This document shows, piece after piece, positions 34,383 through 43,186 of a stretch of 64,000 nucleotides of DNA. Below the pieces are notes generated by a model, which had not been told where the DNA came from, searched no databases, and saw only the letters and a program-made list of their open reading frames with translations. A program made the translations under genes and the position numbers. Source of the DNA: Prevotellaceae bacterium UBA1746 (GTDB taxonomy: Bacteria > Bacteroidota > Bacteroidia > Bacteroidales > Bacteroidaceae). The stretch covers positions 18,823 through 82,822 of the forward strand of contig DCHS01000008.1 in assembly GCA_002314875.1 (NCBI GenBank). The letters run 5' to 3'. Numbering within the stretch: position 1 is the stretch's first letter; every line of letters starts with the position of its first letter.

Positions 34383-35153
34383 ATGAAATTAGTTAAGCCA
34401 AAAAAGTTCTTAGGACAGCATTTTTTAAAAGATTTAGGAGTTGCAAGGGCCATTGCAGATACCGTTGACGCATGCCCCGACCTCCCTATTCTCGAAGTTG
34501 GCCCTGGCATGGGTGTCATGACCCAGTTCCTGATTCCGAAAGGCCGCGAATTCAAGGTTGTGGAGATTGACTTCGAGAGTGTAGCTTTTCTCCGGGAGAA
34601 TTTCCCGCAACTGGAAGAGAATATCATCGAAGATGACTTTTTAAAGATGCATCTGGATCATACCTTTGAAGGCAGACCCTTCGTCCTCACTGGCAATTAC
34701 CCCTATAATATCTCTTCACAGATTTTCTTCAAAATGCTGGACTTCAAGGAAATCATCCCTTGCTGTACCGGTATGATTCAGAAAGAAGTTGCCGAACGCC
34801 TTGCTGCAAAACCTGGCACGAAGGCTTTTGGCATCCTTAGTGTGCTCATCCAACTCTGGTACGATGTAGAATATCTTTTCACCGTTCCTCCCAGCGTTTT
34901 CAATCCACCTCCCAAGGTTCAGAGCGCTGTTATCCGAATGACACGAAACAAGGTGGAGGATCCCGGCTGTGATGTCGCTCTTCTCACCCGCATCGTAAAA
35001 CAGGCTTTCCAACAGCGTCGAAAGATGCTTCGCGGCAGTCTCAAAGGCCTCATTCCTGAAGGCCATGAATTTGGAACCCAGCGTCCCGAACAACTTTCTG
35101 TTGCTCAGTTCATCCAGCTTACCAACGATATTGCGGAGAAAGTTCAAAGTTAA
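34383..35153 (+). CDS. rsmA: 16S rRNA (adenine1518/1519-N6)-dimethyltransferase RsmA/KsgA
   Basis: 256 aa. N-terminal KKFLGQHFLKD, SAM-binding LEVGPGMGVMT, VEIDFESVAFL, DDFLKM and the catalytic NYPYNISSQIF (usual NLPYNI) identify the family. The PPPKVQSAVIRM segment starts the C-terminal domain. It dimethylates the two adenines in the 3' loop of 16S rRNA in the cytosol during 30S maturation. First gene of a closely spaced plus-strand series reaching tamL. Confidence 0.96.
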   Translation: MKLVKPKKFLGQHFLKDLGVARAIADTVDACPDLPILEVGPGMGVMTQFLIPKGREFKVVEIDFESVAFLRENFPQLEENIIEDDFLKMHLDHTFEGRPFVLTGNYPYNISSQIFFKMLDFKEIIPCCTGMIQKEVAERLAAKPGTKAFGILSVLIQLWYDVEYLFTVPPSVFNPPPKVQSAVIRMTRNKVEDPGCDVALLTRIVKQAFQQRRKMLRGSLKGLIPEGHEFGTQRPEQLSVAQFIQLTNDIAEKVQS

Positions 35154-35192
35154 AAGCAACTCCGATTCGTCAAACTTTTATTAAACGAAGCC

Positions 35193-36605
35193 ATGATATC
35201 CTTTACTGTCTGCTTAATTGCCCTGATTATTGGCGGAATCATTTATGGAACAATCGTAGAAAAAGTCTTTGGCTCACAACCTCAGCGTGAAACGCCAAGC
35301 TATACCCTTCAGGATGGTGTAGACTATCTCCCTATGCCAACATGGAAGGTTTATTTGATCCAATTCCTCAACATTGCGGGAACGGGCCCCATCTTCGGTG
35401 CCATTATGGGTATTCTATTTGGTCCCGCCGCCTATCTTTGGATTGTCTTCGGCTGTATCTTTGCCGGTGCTGTCCATGATTATCTTGTAGGAATGATCAG
35501 TATCCGTCAAGGTGGTGCTTCTATCCCGGAAATCGTCGGTGATCAGTTAGGCCAGACCATGCGAATCATCATGCGCGTCTTCTCCCTTGTCCTTCTGATT
35601 CTCGTAGGAGCGGTGTTTGTAATTACTCCCGCCAACCTCCTTGCCGACCTCACTTCAAGTTGGTCCTGGACATCTTCCTTGGTCTGGATTATCATCATCT
35701 TTGCCTATTATGTTCTTGCAACCCTTCTCCCTATTGATAAGGTCATCGGAAGAATATATCCTGTCTTCGGCCTGGCATTGCTCATCATGGCGATTGGTGT
35801 AGGTGCGAACATTTTCTTACAAGACGGAGCAGTTCCCGAAATAAGCGCACTTGGAACCAGTGTGCACCCCAAGGGCTATCCCATTATCCCCATGCTTTGC
35901 ATTACCATTGCCTGCGGTGCTATTTCCGGTTTCCATGCTACACAGACTCCGATTATGGCCCGCTGTCTGAAAAACGAACGCAATGGTCGTCTCTGCTTCT
36001 ATGGCGCCATGATTACAGAAGGTGTTGTTGCACTGATCTGGGCTGCTGCCGCTATCAAATATGCAGGAAGTTACGAAGGCTTGGTAGAAATCGGTAATCC
36101 CGCCAAGGTTGTGAATGTGATTTGCAGTACCTGGATGGGCCGTGTCGGTGCTATTCTCGCTGTTCTCGGTGTTGTTGCCGCTCCTATTACAAGTGGTGAT
36201 ACGGCATTCCGTTCTGCCCGACTCATTGCCGCAGAATTCATGCATCTCGGTGAAGGAAAGAAATGGCGTAATCTTGTCATCAGTCTGCCACTGTTTGCTA
36301 TTGCCGGCATTATGATGTGCCTCGATTTCGATGTTCTCTGGCGCTATTTTGCCTGGTCCAACCAAACACTGGCAACAATCGCGCTTTGGGCTATCAGCGT
36401 TTGGCTAACCCGCCACGGAAAAGTCTTCTGGGTTTCCCTTGTCCCTGCTATTTTCATGACTTTCATCTGTACCAGCTACATCCTATGTGCTCCTGAGGGA
36501 TTCCAACTTCCTCTTCCCATTTCCTATACCGTTGGAGTCATTGCTGCACTTGGTTGCACCGGTCTTTTTGCCCGTTTTGTTGCTCATAACAAAAAGGAAT
36601 CTTAA
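35193..36605 (+). CDS. cstA: Carbon starvation protein CstA-family transporter
   Basis: 470 aa with 11-13 hydrophobic segments. Family motifs: FLNIAGTGPIFGAIMG, GAVHDYLVGMISIRQGG, CGAISGFHATQTPIMARC (CstA signature), and ITSGDTAFRSARLI. CstA proteins are inner-membrane peptide or pyruvate transporters. It is much shorter than the E. coli protein (about 700 aa) but of the usual length for Bacteroidota members. It begins 39 bp after rsmA and ends 9 bp before the C10 peptidase gene. Confidence 0.92.
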   Translation: MISFTVCLIALIIGGIIYGTIVEKVFGSQPQRETPSYTLQDGVDYLPMPTWKVYLIQFLNIAGTGPIFGAIMGILFGPAAYLWIVFGCIFAGAVHDYLVGMISIRQGGASIPEIVGDQLGQTMRIIMRVFSLVLLILVGAVFVITPANLLADLTSSWSWTSSLVWIIIIFAYYVLATLLPIDKVIGRIYPVFGLALLIMAIGVGANIFLQDGAVPEISALGTSVHPKGYPIIPMLCITIACGAISGFHATQTPIMARCLKNERNGRLCFYGAMITEGVVALIWAAAAIKYAGSYEGLVEIGNPAKVVNVICSTWMGRVGAILAVLGVVAAPITSGDTAFRSARLIAAEFMHLGEGKKWRNLVISLPLFAIAGIMMCLDFDVLWRYFAWSNQTLATIALWAISVWLTRHGKVFWVSLVPAIFMTFICTSYILCAPEGFQLPLPISYTVGVIAALGCTGLFARFVAHNKKES

Positions 36606-36614
36606 TTCTCTTTT

Positions 36615-38228
36615 ATGCGAAAATCATTTCTCTTCATACTATTTAGTATTTTTTCTATCTCCATCCATGCTGACAGTGTGGAACCTTTGCTTGACGGTTG
36701 GGTGAGACATCAATCCGAACCGTTCAGCAATTATTGTCCGAAATGGACGGAGAAGGGAACGACATCAGAAAACCACTGTCTCGTGGGCTGCGTTGCAACT
36801 GCTTTGGAAACCATTGTCAGTTATTATCAGCGTGAAATTGTCCTGCAAGATACCCTCCATGGTTGGAAAACCACAAACTATACCGTTGCTGACGTGCTTC
36901 CTGGTACACGTGTTGACACCCGTCTGATTTTAAAAGACTACGGCGATGGCACGGCAGAAAGTGTGGGAATGGATGAAGAATCATACGCTAATTCTGTTGA
37001 TGCAGTTGCCCGCTTGTCCATGATGTGCGGTGTTGCTGCCAAAATGAACTATGGCCTTGGAGAAAGCGGTGCCGATTCTCAGAATCTCATCGAACCTTTG
37101 AAGAACGCTTTCGGTTGGAAAACCGCAGAATTTGTGGATTCTTACAAATACACTCCTGAAAAGTGGAAGGAACTACTCAAGAACGAACTCCGCAACGGCC
37201 GCCCCATTTTCTATACAGGCTATACCATGAATATCAGTGGGCATGCCTTCGTTATAGACGGTTTCAACGAAGAGGGAAAATTCCATGTAAACTGGGGATA
37301 TGGTGGTTCCTACGATGGCAACTACTACGATATCACCGAATTGGCATTCTTTGCTCATCCTGATGATGTTACACCCTTAGATAAGATGCAGGGATTTTTC
37401 TGCAACCAGCAGGCATTGTTCATCTCTCCCGAAGAGGTGGATCTTCCTCTTATTGCTGACTCGCTGAATAGAACTGGATATGAAATCGAAGTGAAGAGCA
37501 TCAAGATGGACTCAACTTGTCCTACCGGCAAATTTGTCCCGGTAACCATAACGCTCCATAATTCGGCTGATGTTCCTCTCTGCTCTCCTTTTGAAATCTT
37601 TACCAATCTTACCAGTGACACTAAGCCGTTTGAACAGGGAGATTACGGAGCGCTCTTCGGTGTGAACATGGAACCCGATGAAACACTGACATTAACAATC
37701 TACTGCAAATTCAATCAAAAGGGCTATCGTACCGTCCATGTTTCTCCGGATGATGTTGCCATTTTAGGAAACACAAAGGTGACCTTCGTTAGTGGCTCCA
37801 CCGACCAGATTGTCTTTGATACGCCTACTGTTAGTTTCCCCGATGAAACAACTGCAGTCTTCACGATGCCCGTTCGCAATGAAGGTTATGAAACTTCTGG
37901 AAGTTTGGCAACCTATTGCATGAATCAGGGAAGCGTTATCGCTGATGGCGATTTCCGTCATTTTGAATATATCGTCATTCCTGCTGGTGAAAGTACGACC
38001 AAAACCGTTACATTCAAGCATCTTGAACCGAAAAGCACTCATAATTTCGTCATCCGCTGTCCCTGGAAGATTCAACAAGAATATATCTTCACAATGGGCC
38101 AGATTGTCGACGGACTCGAGCCTGTCTTTGCAGAAGGAGACAACAACTATTACGATCTCTCCGGTCGTCACATGACCCAGCCAAAGCACGGCATTCTCAT
38201 TCATAACGGCAAAAAGGTGATTCGATGA
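36615..38228 (+). CDS. Secreted C10-family (streptopain-like) cysteine peptidase with C-terminal tail
   Basis: 537 aa. Signal peptide MRKSFLFILFSIFSISIHA. The catalytic Cys59 lies in VGCVATALE, and His210 in SGHAFVIDGF with HVNWGYGG after it, the C10 pattern. There is no long propeptide before the catalytic Cys, unlike streptopain, where the prodomain precedes it. Beta-sandwich regions follow (about 290-500), and the end has the tail YYDLSGRHM...GILIHNGKK shared with other secreted proteins in the window. A secreted protease acting on host or dietary protein is the likely role. Its stop overlaps the next start (ATGA). Confidence 0.88.
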   Translation: MRKSFLFILFSIFSISIHADSVEPLLDGWVRHQSEPFSNYCPKWTEKGTTSENHCLVGCVATALETIVSYYQREIVLQDTLHGWKTTNYTVADVLPGTRVDTRLILKDYGDGTAESVGMDEESYANSVDAVARLSMMCGVAAKMNYGLGESGADSQNLIEPLKNAFGWKTAEFVDSYKYTPEKWKELLKNELRNGRPIFYTGYTMNISGHAFVIDGFNEEGKFHVNWGYGGSYDGNYYDITELAFFAHPDDVTPLDKMQGFFCNQQALFISPEEVDLPLIADSLNRTGYEIEVKSIKMDSTCPTGKFVPVTITLHNSADVPLCSPFEIFTNLTSDTKPFEQGDYGALFGVNMEPDETLTLTIYCKFNQKGYRTVHVSPDDVAILGNTKVTFVSGSTDQIVFDTPTVSFPDETTAVFTMPVRNEGYETSGSLATYCMNQGSVIADGDFRHFEYIVIPAGESTTKTVTFKHLEPKSTHNFVIRCPWKIQQEYIFTMGQIVDGLEPVFAEGDNNYYDLSGRHMTQPKHGILIHNGKKVIR

Positions 38229-38641
38229 TATACAAAGCCACACTTTCTTCTCGCCTGCTGTCTACCACAAGAGACGGCCAGCGCGATGAGTTTCGTCACG
38301 AAGCTCAGGCAATGGTTGCCGTTCACGATGACGGAAGTTGGAGTCTGCGCTATCACGACGAAGAGAATGGTGGACAAACTGCAATCTCCGGTAATTCCGC
38401 TTGGACCACTATCCAACGAGAAGGCCATGTCCGCTCTCGCATGCGTTTCGTCCATAAAGAATTACTCCCCGCTTTATATATAACACCAATGGGAGAATTC
38501 GATATGAGTACCATGACCCATCATTGCCAATTCTCTATAGATGCAAATTCCGGTCATCTCACTCTTCATTACGACTTGCTGCTCAGCGGTGAACTTGCTG
38601 CTCAGAACCAGCTTGAAATCAAGTGGATAGTTAAAAGTTAA
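38225..38641 (+). CDS. DUF1934-like beta-barrel protein
   Basis: 138 aa, overlapping the peptidase stop by 4 bases (ATGA). The pattern of strands, and the end HLTLHYDLLLSGELAAQNQLEIKW with an MTHHCQF segment, fit DUF1934 (YwiB-like lipocalin/beta-barrel) proteins. There is no signal peptide, so it is probably cytosolic. Function unknown. The tight coupling to the C10 peptidase gene is notable: some C10 peptidases have small inhibitor partners, but this protein's family is not known as one. Confidence 0.65.
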   Translation: MIYKATLSSRLLSTTRDGQRDEFRHEAQAMVAVHDDGSWSLRYHDEENGGQTAISGNSAWTTIQREGHVRSRMRFVHKELLPALYITPMGEFDMSTMTHHCQFSIDANSGHLTLHYDLLLSGELAAQNQLEIKWIVKS

Positions 38642-38642
38642 A

Positions 38643-38666
38643 ATGAGAATTATAAAAATAGAATAG
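38643..38666 (+). CDS. Possible 7-codon upstream ORF overlapping the tamB start
   Basis: ATG at 38643, seven codons (MRIIKIE), stop TAG at 38664-38666 whose last base is the first base of the tamB GTG start. A TAGTG overlap allows translational coupling. No evidence of selection on the peptide. Confidence 0.25.
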   Translation: MRIIKIE

Positions 38667-41600
38667 TGAAAATTCGCCCCAAGCATATATTGATTACCTT
38701 AGGCACCATGATCTTGGTGCCCATTCTGCTTGTGGCCCTTATCATTGGTCTCGTTTATTTTCCCCCCTTCCAAAAGTGGGCGCTGAATGAAGTCGGCAGC
38801 CGTATGGAAGATGAACTCGGTATGAAGGTTCATATCGAGGACGTTCGTATTACTCCTTTTCTGGATCTTGTTGCAGAATGGGTTGTTGCTACAGACACAG
38901 AAGGCGATACACTTATCCACGCTGAAAAATTAACTTTCGATGTTGCGTTTAAGCCCCTTTTCGATGGCCGTGCAGATATCGAGGGATTCCGTTTGGAGAA
39001 CACCGAACTGAATACGAAATCACTGATTTCTGATATTCACATCAAAGGAACGGTCGGCGAACTGACTGCCAACGCTCATGGAGTTGAATGGACGAAGGAA
39101 CTTGTCCACCTTGATGATGCTATTCTCAAAAATGCTGATTTGAATGTAGCCCTTACCGATACGGCTGCCAAAGATACAACATCGAGTAAGGTGGAATGGA
39201 TCATCGATGTCGATAAGGCAAAAATTGAAAACACAAAACTTCACCTTACCCTGCCTCCCGATTCAACGACATCCAAAACCACCTATGTTGAAGCGAAGAT
39301 TGCCGATGCGAATTTACAGAAGGGGCATTTCGACTTGGGAGAACCACTCTATACTTTCGAACAACTCAAACTTTTAAAGAGTGACGCAACTGTCGGCACC
39401 CTCGATAAACTGCAGGTTGATACGCTCGTCAGCCTTACCAATTTGGGCGTCATTGCTGATACGCTGAGTTACAACAAAGACAATGTTCTGAAGTGCGGCA
39501 TCCGAAATCTCGCCTTTCAGGAAAAACGCTATGGGCTTGATGTTCAAGAAATCAGCGGACAAGTTCTTGTTGATTCTACCCATATTGAACTCCCCTCGTT
39601 TGCCTTCCACACCCCGAATTCCCGAATCAACGCAAATCTCAATTTGGATTGGGATGCCTTGAAGTCCGGTGATTTGGGTAAGATGAAATGTACCGTTGAT
39701 GCTGCTATTGACCGAGATGACATCAACAATCTCCTTGCAACAGCTGTTCGTGAGAAGTACATTACACCAGAATTGCTGAAGTCTCTTCGTAAGAATGAAT
39801 ATGTCAAGCCGTTCTTGTCCTCTGATGTCAATCTCCAGGCAACCATTTCTGGAAACAAGGACAACATCAATGTAGAAAACTATAAGGTTGTTTTCCCAAA
39901 ATTGCTGACGGCACAAGGAAACTTGAAGATTTCCGATGATTACAATGATTATTCCGGAAAGGTAAAGGCTTATTACCAAGGTTCTACCATTGACGGTAAG
40001 TTCAAGACAAATCTTCGCAATGAGAAATACGATGTAGATGCCTATGTCACCAATTTCCCCGTTCGTAAATTTGTTAAGGGAGTAGATGTCAGCAACTACA
40101 CCGGACGTATCAAGGCCAGCGGAAAGGGTTTTGATATGAACAGCATCAAAACCAATTGCACCGCTTCCACCCAAATTCAGCATTTAAATCTGATGGGCTA
40201 TGATTTAAGCGGTCTTAATCTCGATGCTAATCTGGCAGGAAATATCATCAACGCCAAAATGGCTGTCAAGAACCATTTGGGCGATATCTCTGGAAATGTT
40301 CGTGCAGACATCAGCAACGGTTATAAGGCGAATGCTCATTTCACCCTCGATAATATCGACGTGACACAACTATCATCCTTAGGCGAACAGTTCCGTCTTC
40401 ACTCCGATGTTGATATTGAAGCCACTGCCTCTAAGGATCTTAAAAGAATCTCTGCCTCCGGAGCATTAACAAACAATTATGTAGAAGGAGAAACACGCTC
40501 TGCTCTCTATCGTGACATTCTCTTTAACTTCGATACTTCTCCCAAAGAAACTTCTGGAAATGTTAGTTCTGGTGACCTTGATCTGGCTTTACGCGTGGAC
40601 GGTGATCTTGACCGATTAACGAGTTGCGCTGATAAACTGATGAAAGAGGTCAATCGCCAGATTGAGAATCGTGCTATTGACCACGAGGCGCTCCGGAAAG
40701 TACTTCCTAATGCTGATCTTTCTTTGCACGCAGGAAAGGCCAATCCCCTTGCACATTATTTGCAACTGCAAGGCACAGAAATGTCCAGCATAGACCTGGA
40801 CCTCAACACGAACTCTCATGAAGGCATTAACGGCTATGCCCAGTTGGGAATGCTGAAAGTCGGTGCTTTGCAGCTCGATACCATACACGGCATCATTTCT
40901 CAGGACAGCGAAGGCATAAAAGTGAAGGCTACAGCCCACAATTATCTCCCTGACAACCCGAATCATTTCAGGGCAAGTGTTGATGGTTGCGTTGTAAACC
41001 AAGGTGCCTCTGCAATGATTAACTTCTTGGATGCTAAGGGCGTAAAGGGTATCGACCTTGGCCTCAACGCCTTGCTGGAAGATGGCGCTGTTCGTTTCCA
41101 GCTCTATCCCCACAATCCCGTCATTGCCTACCGTTCGCTCGCTGTAAACGATGACAATTTCATCAGTATCAATCCGCAAGGTATGATTCGTGCTGACCTG
41201 CAACTCATAGCCGATGACGGAACAGGTCTGGCGATTTATAGTGAACCCACCGACGAAAGCCAGAATGATATCACGCTCTCTTTGAGTAATGTCAATCTCG
41301 GTGAATTATCAAATGTCCTGCCCTATCTTCCCAAATTTGACGGTATACTCAGCGGCGATATCCATGTCCTCGAAGAGCATGGTGACAGCACAAGCATCTC
41401 CGCCATGGGATCTATTGATGCAGAGAACTTTGCCTATGAAGGAACAAAAATTGGCAATATCGGCGCAGAAGTTGTTTACATGCCAAAGGAAAACGGCGAA
41501 CACTATGCCGATGCCTTTATTACCTATGAGGGAACTGATGTAGGAGAATGTTCTGGTGTTTATTATGATACAGACGGGCATTTCAACGGAGATCTCAAAC

Positions 41601-43135
41601 TCGTAGAATTTCCCTTACAGATTGTCAATGCCTTCCTCGATGGTACTGACTTCCTGATGCGAGGTGCTGCCAACGGCGAATTTGCTGTGAACGGAACTCT
41701 CGACAAACCTGTGATGAATGGTAATCTCGTCTTTGAAGACAGCCATTTCTACAGTCCTGTCTATGGTGTTGACTTCTCAATGGACAGCACGTCAATTCCT
41801 TTAACGGATTCCCGTCTGATCTTTAAGAACTACTTGCTGAATTCCGGCAATAGCGATTTGAAGTTGAACGGCGATATCAATATGCTGGATTTGTCCAACA
41901 TCTACCTGAATCTTACCATGAAGGCGAACGACTTCCAACTTATCAATTCTTCTCGCTCCACTTCATCTTTGGTATATGGTAAGGTGCTTTCTGACTTCAA
42001 TGGTACCGTACGCGGAAATGTCAACGACCTCATTATACGTGGCAACTTGGATATTCTCCCCGGAACGGATGCAACCTATCTGCTTTCCAATTCTCCGTTA
42101 ACCGTCAACGATCGTCTGGCAGATCTTGTAACCTTCATGGACTTCACTGATACGACCAAGGTAGAGGAGCCAGTTGAGACTTCAGAATTCCATTATGATG
42201 TTTCCATGGGTATCAATGTGGCTGACGGTGCAAAATTCCATTGTCTGATTTCGAATAACGGTGATAGTTATGTGAATGTTGCGGGCGGCGGTAATCTCGT
42301 TCTCCGTATGACCCAGCAGGGCGTTACGCGTATGACGGGACGCTACACCATCCAGGAAGGTGAAATGAAATATGAACTCCCTGTCATTCCTTTGAAAACT
42401 TTCAAACTTGAACAAGGAAGTTATGTGGAATTCACTGGAGACATGATGAATCCACGCCTTTCCATCACTGCTACAGAGAACACAAAGGCCGTTGTGACTG
42501 AGAACGATCTGCAACGCAGTGTGAACTTCCTCGTCGGTGTTGAAATCAGCCGTACTTTGGAAGATATGGGACTTGCCTTTACCCTCGATGCTCCTGAAGA
42601 TCTTACCGTTCAAAACCAGATAGCAGCAATGAGCGAGGAAGATCGCTATAAGTCTGCCGTCGCCCTTCTTGCAACGGGAATGTTTATCACGGAGGACTTC
42701 ACCAGCGGCTTCAAGGCTTCGAACGCACTGAATTCCTTCTTACAAAGTGAAATTCAAAGTATTGCAGGAAAAGCACTATCCACTTTCGATCTCTCCTTCG
42801 GCATGGAAAACGGAACCTCAGCCGTTGGTACTTCTACGACAGACTACTCTTTCCAATTCTCAAAGCGCTTCTTCGATGACCGCGTAAGTTTCAATATCGG
42901 TGGTAGTGTAGAGACCGGTGAAGATGCCTCTAATTCTGCAGCATCCTTCATCGATAATATCAGCATTGAATATCGTTTGGATAATTCAGGTACTCGCTAT
43001 GTCCGCATCTTCTACGACCGCGAAGCTCATGATCCTCTCGAAGGTACGATGATGGAAACCGGCGCAGGTCTCGTCCTACGCCGCAAGACTGATCGCCTCG
43101 GTGATCTCTTCCTTTTCCGAAAGCGTAAAAAGTAA
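38666..43135 (+). CDS. tamB: TamB-like translocation and assembly module protein (DUF490)
   Basis: 1489 aa with a GTG start; no suitable ATG precedes the single N-terminal TM anchor (ILVPILLVALIIGLVYF, about 18-34). A long series of beta-strand repeats forms the predicted periplasm-spanning taco-shaped groove, and the C-terminal DUF490 segment (about 1200-1400) shows GRYTIQEGEMKYELPVIPLKTF. In Bacteroidota TamB pairs with the lipoprotein TamL, encoded next. It connects the inner and outer membranes for assembly of outer-membrane proteins or for phospholipid transport. Confidence 0.93.
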   Translation: MKIRPKHILITLGTMILVPILLVALIIGLVYFPPFQKWALNEVGSRMEDELGMKVHIEDVRITPFLDLVAEWVVATDTEGDTLIHAEKLTFDVAFKPLFDGRADIEGFRLENTELNTKSLISDIHIKGTVGELTANAHGVEWTKELVHLDDAILKNADLNVALTDTAAKDTTSSKVEWIIDVDKAKIENTKLHLTLPPDSTTSKTTYVEAKIADANLQKGHFDLGEPLYTFEQLKLLKSDATVGTLDKLQVDTLVSLTNLGVIADTLSYNKDNVLKCGIRNLAFQEKRYGLDVQEISGQVLVDSTHIELPSFAFHTPNSRINANLNLDWDALKSGDLGKMKCTVDAAIDRDDINNLLATAVREKYITPELLKSLRKNEYVKPFLSSDVNLQATISGNKDNINVENYKVVFPKLLTAQGNLKISDDYNDYSGKVKAYYQGSTIDGKFKTNLRNEKYDVDAYVTNFPVRKFVKGVDVSNYTGRIKASGKGFDMNSIKTNCTASTQIQHLNLMGYDLSGLNLDANLAGNIINAKMAVKNHLGDISGNVRADISNGYKANAHFTLDNIDVTQLSSLGEQFRLHSDVDIEATASKDLKRISASGALTNNYVEGETRSALYRDILFNFDTSPKETSGNVSSGDLDLALRVDGDLDRLTSCADKLMKEVNRQIENRAIDHEALRKVLPNADLSLHAGKANPLAHYLQLQGTEMSSIDLDLNTNSHEGINGYAQLGMLKVGALQLDTIHGIISQDSEGIKVKATAHNYLPDNPNHFRASVDGCVVNQGASAMINFLDAKGVKGIDLGLNALLEDGAVRFQLYPHNPVIAYRSLAVNDDNFISINPQGMIRADLQLIADDGTGLAIYSEPTDESQNDITLSLSNVNLGELSNVLPYLPKFDGILSGDIHVLEEHGDSTSISAMGSIDAENFAYEGTKIGNIGAEVVYMPKENGEHYADAFITYEGTDVGECSGVYYDTDGHFNGDLKLVEFPLQIVNAFLDGTDFLMRGAANGEFAVNGTLDKPVMNGNLVFEDSHFYSPVYGVDFSMDSTSIPLTDSRLIFKNYLLNSGNSDLKLNGDINMLDLSNIYLNLTMKANDFQLINSSRSTSSLVYGKVLSDFNGTVRGNVNDLIIRGNLDILPGTDATYLLSNSPLTVNDRLADLVTFMDFTDTTKVEEPVETSEFHYDVSMGINVADGAKFHCLISNNGDSYVNVAGGGNLVLRMTQQGVTRMTGRYTIQEGEMKYELPVIPLKTFKLEQGSYVEFTGDMMNPRLSITATENTKAVVTENDLQRSVNFLVGVEISRTLEDMGLAFTLDAPEDLTVQNQIAAMSEEDRYKSAVALLATGMFITEDFTSGFKASNALNSFLQSEIQSIAGKALSTFDLSFGMENGTSAVGTSTTDYSFQFSKRFFDDRVSFNIGGSVETGEDASNSAASFIDNISIEYRLDNSGTRYVRIFYDREAHDPLEGTMMETGAGLVLRRKTDRLGDLFLFRKRKK

Positions 43136-43186
43136 TGATCTCATTCGTATAATAACCATTCATAATTCAAAATTCTTAATTTCCAA

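Noticed and set aside
38225..38641. DUF1934-like gene as a secreted C10 inhibitor
   Set aside because: It has no signal peptide and no recognised inhibitor motif, so the claim is not supported.
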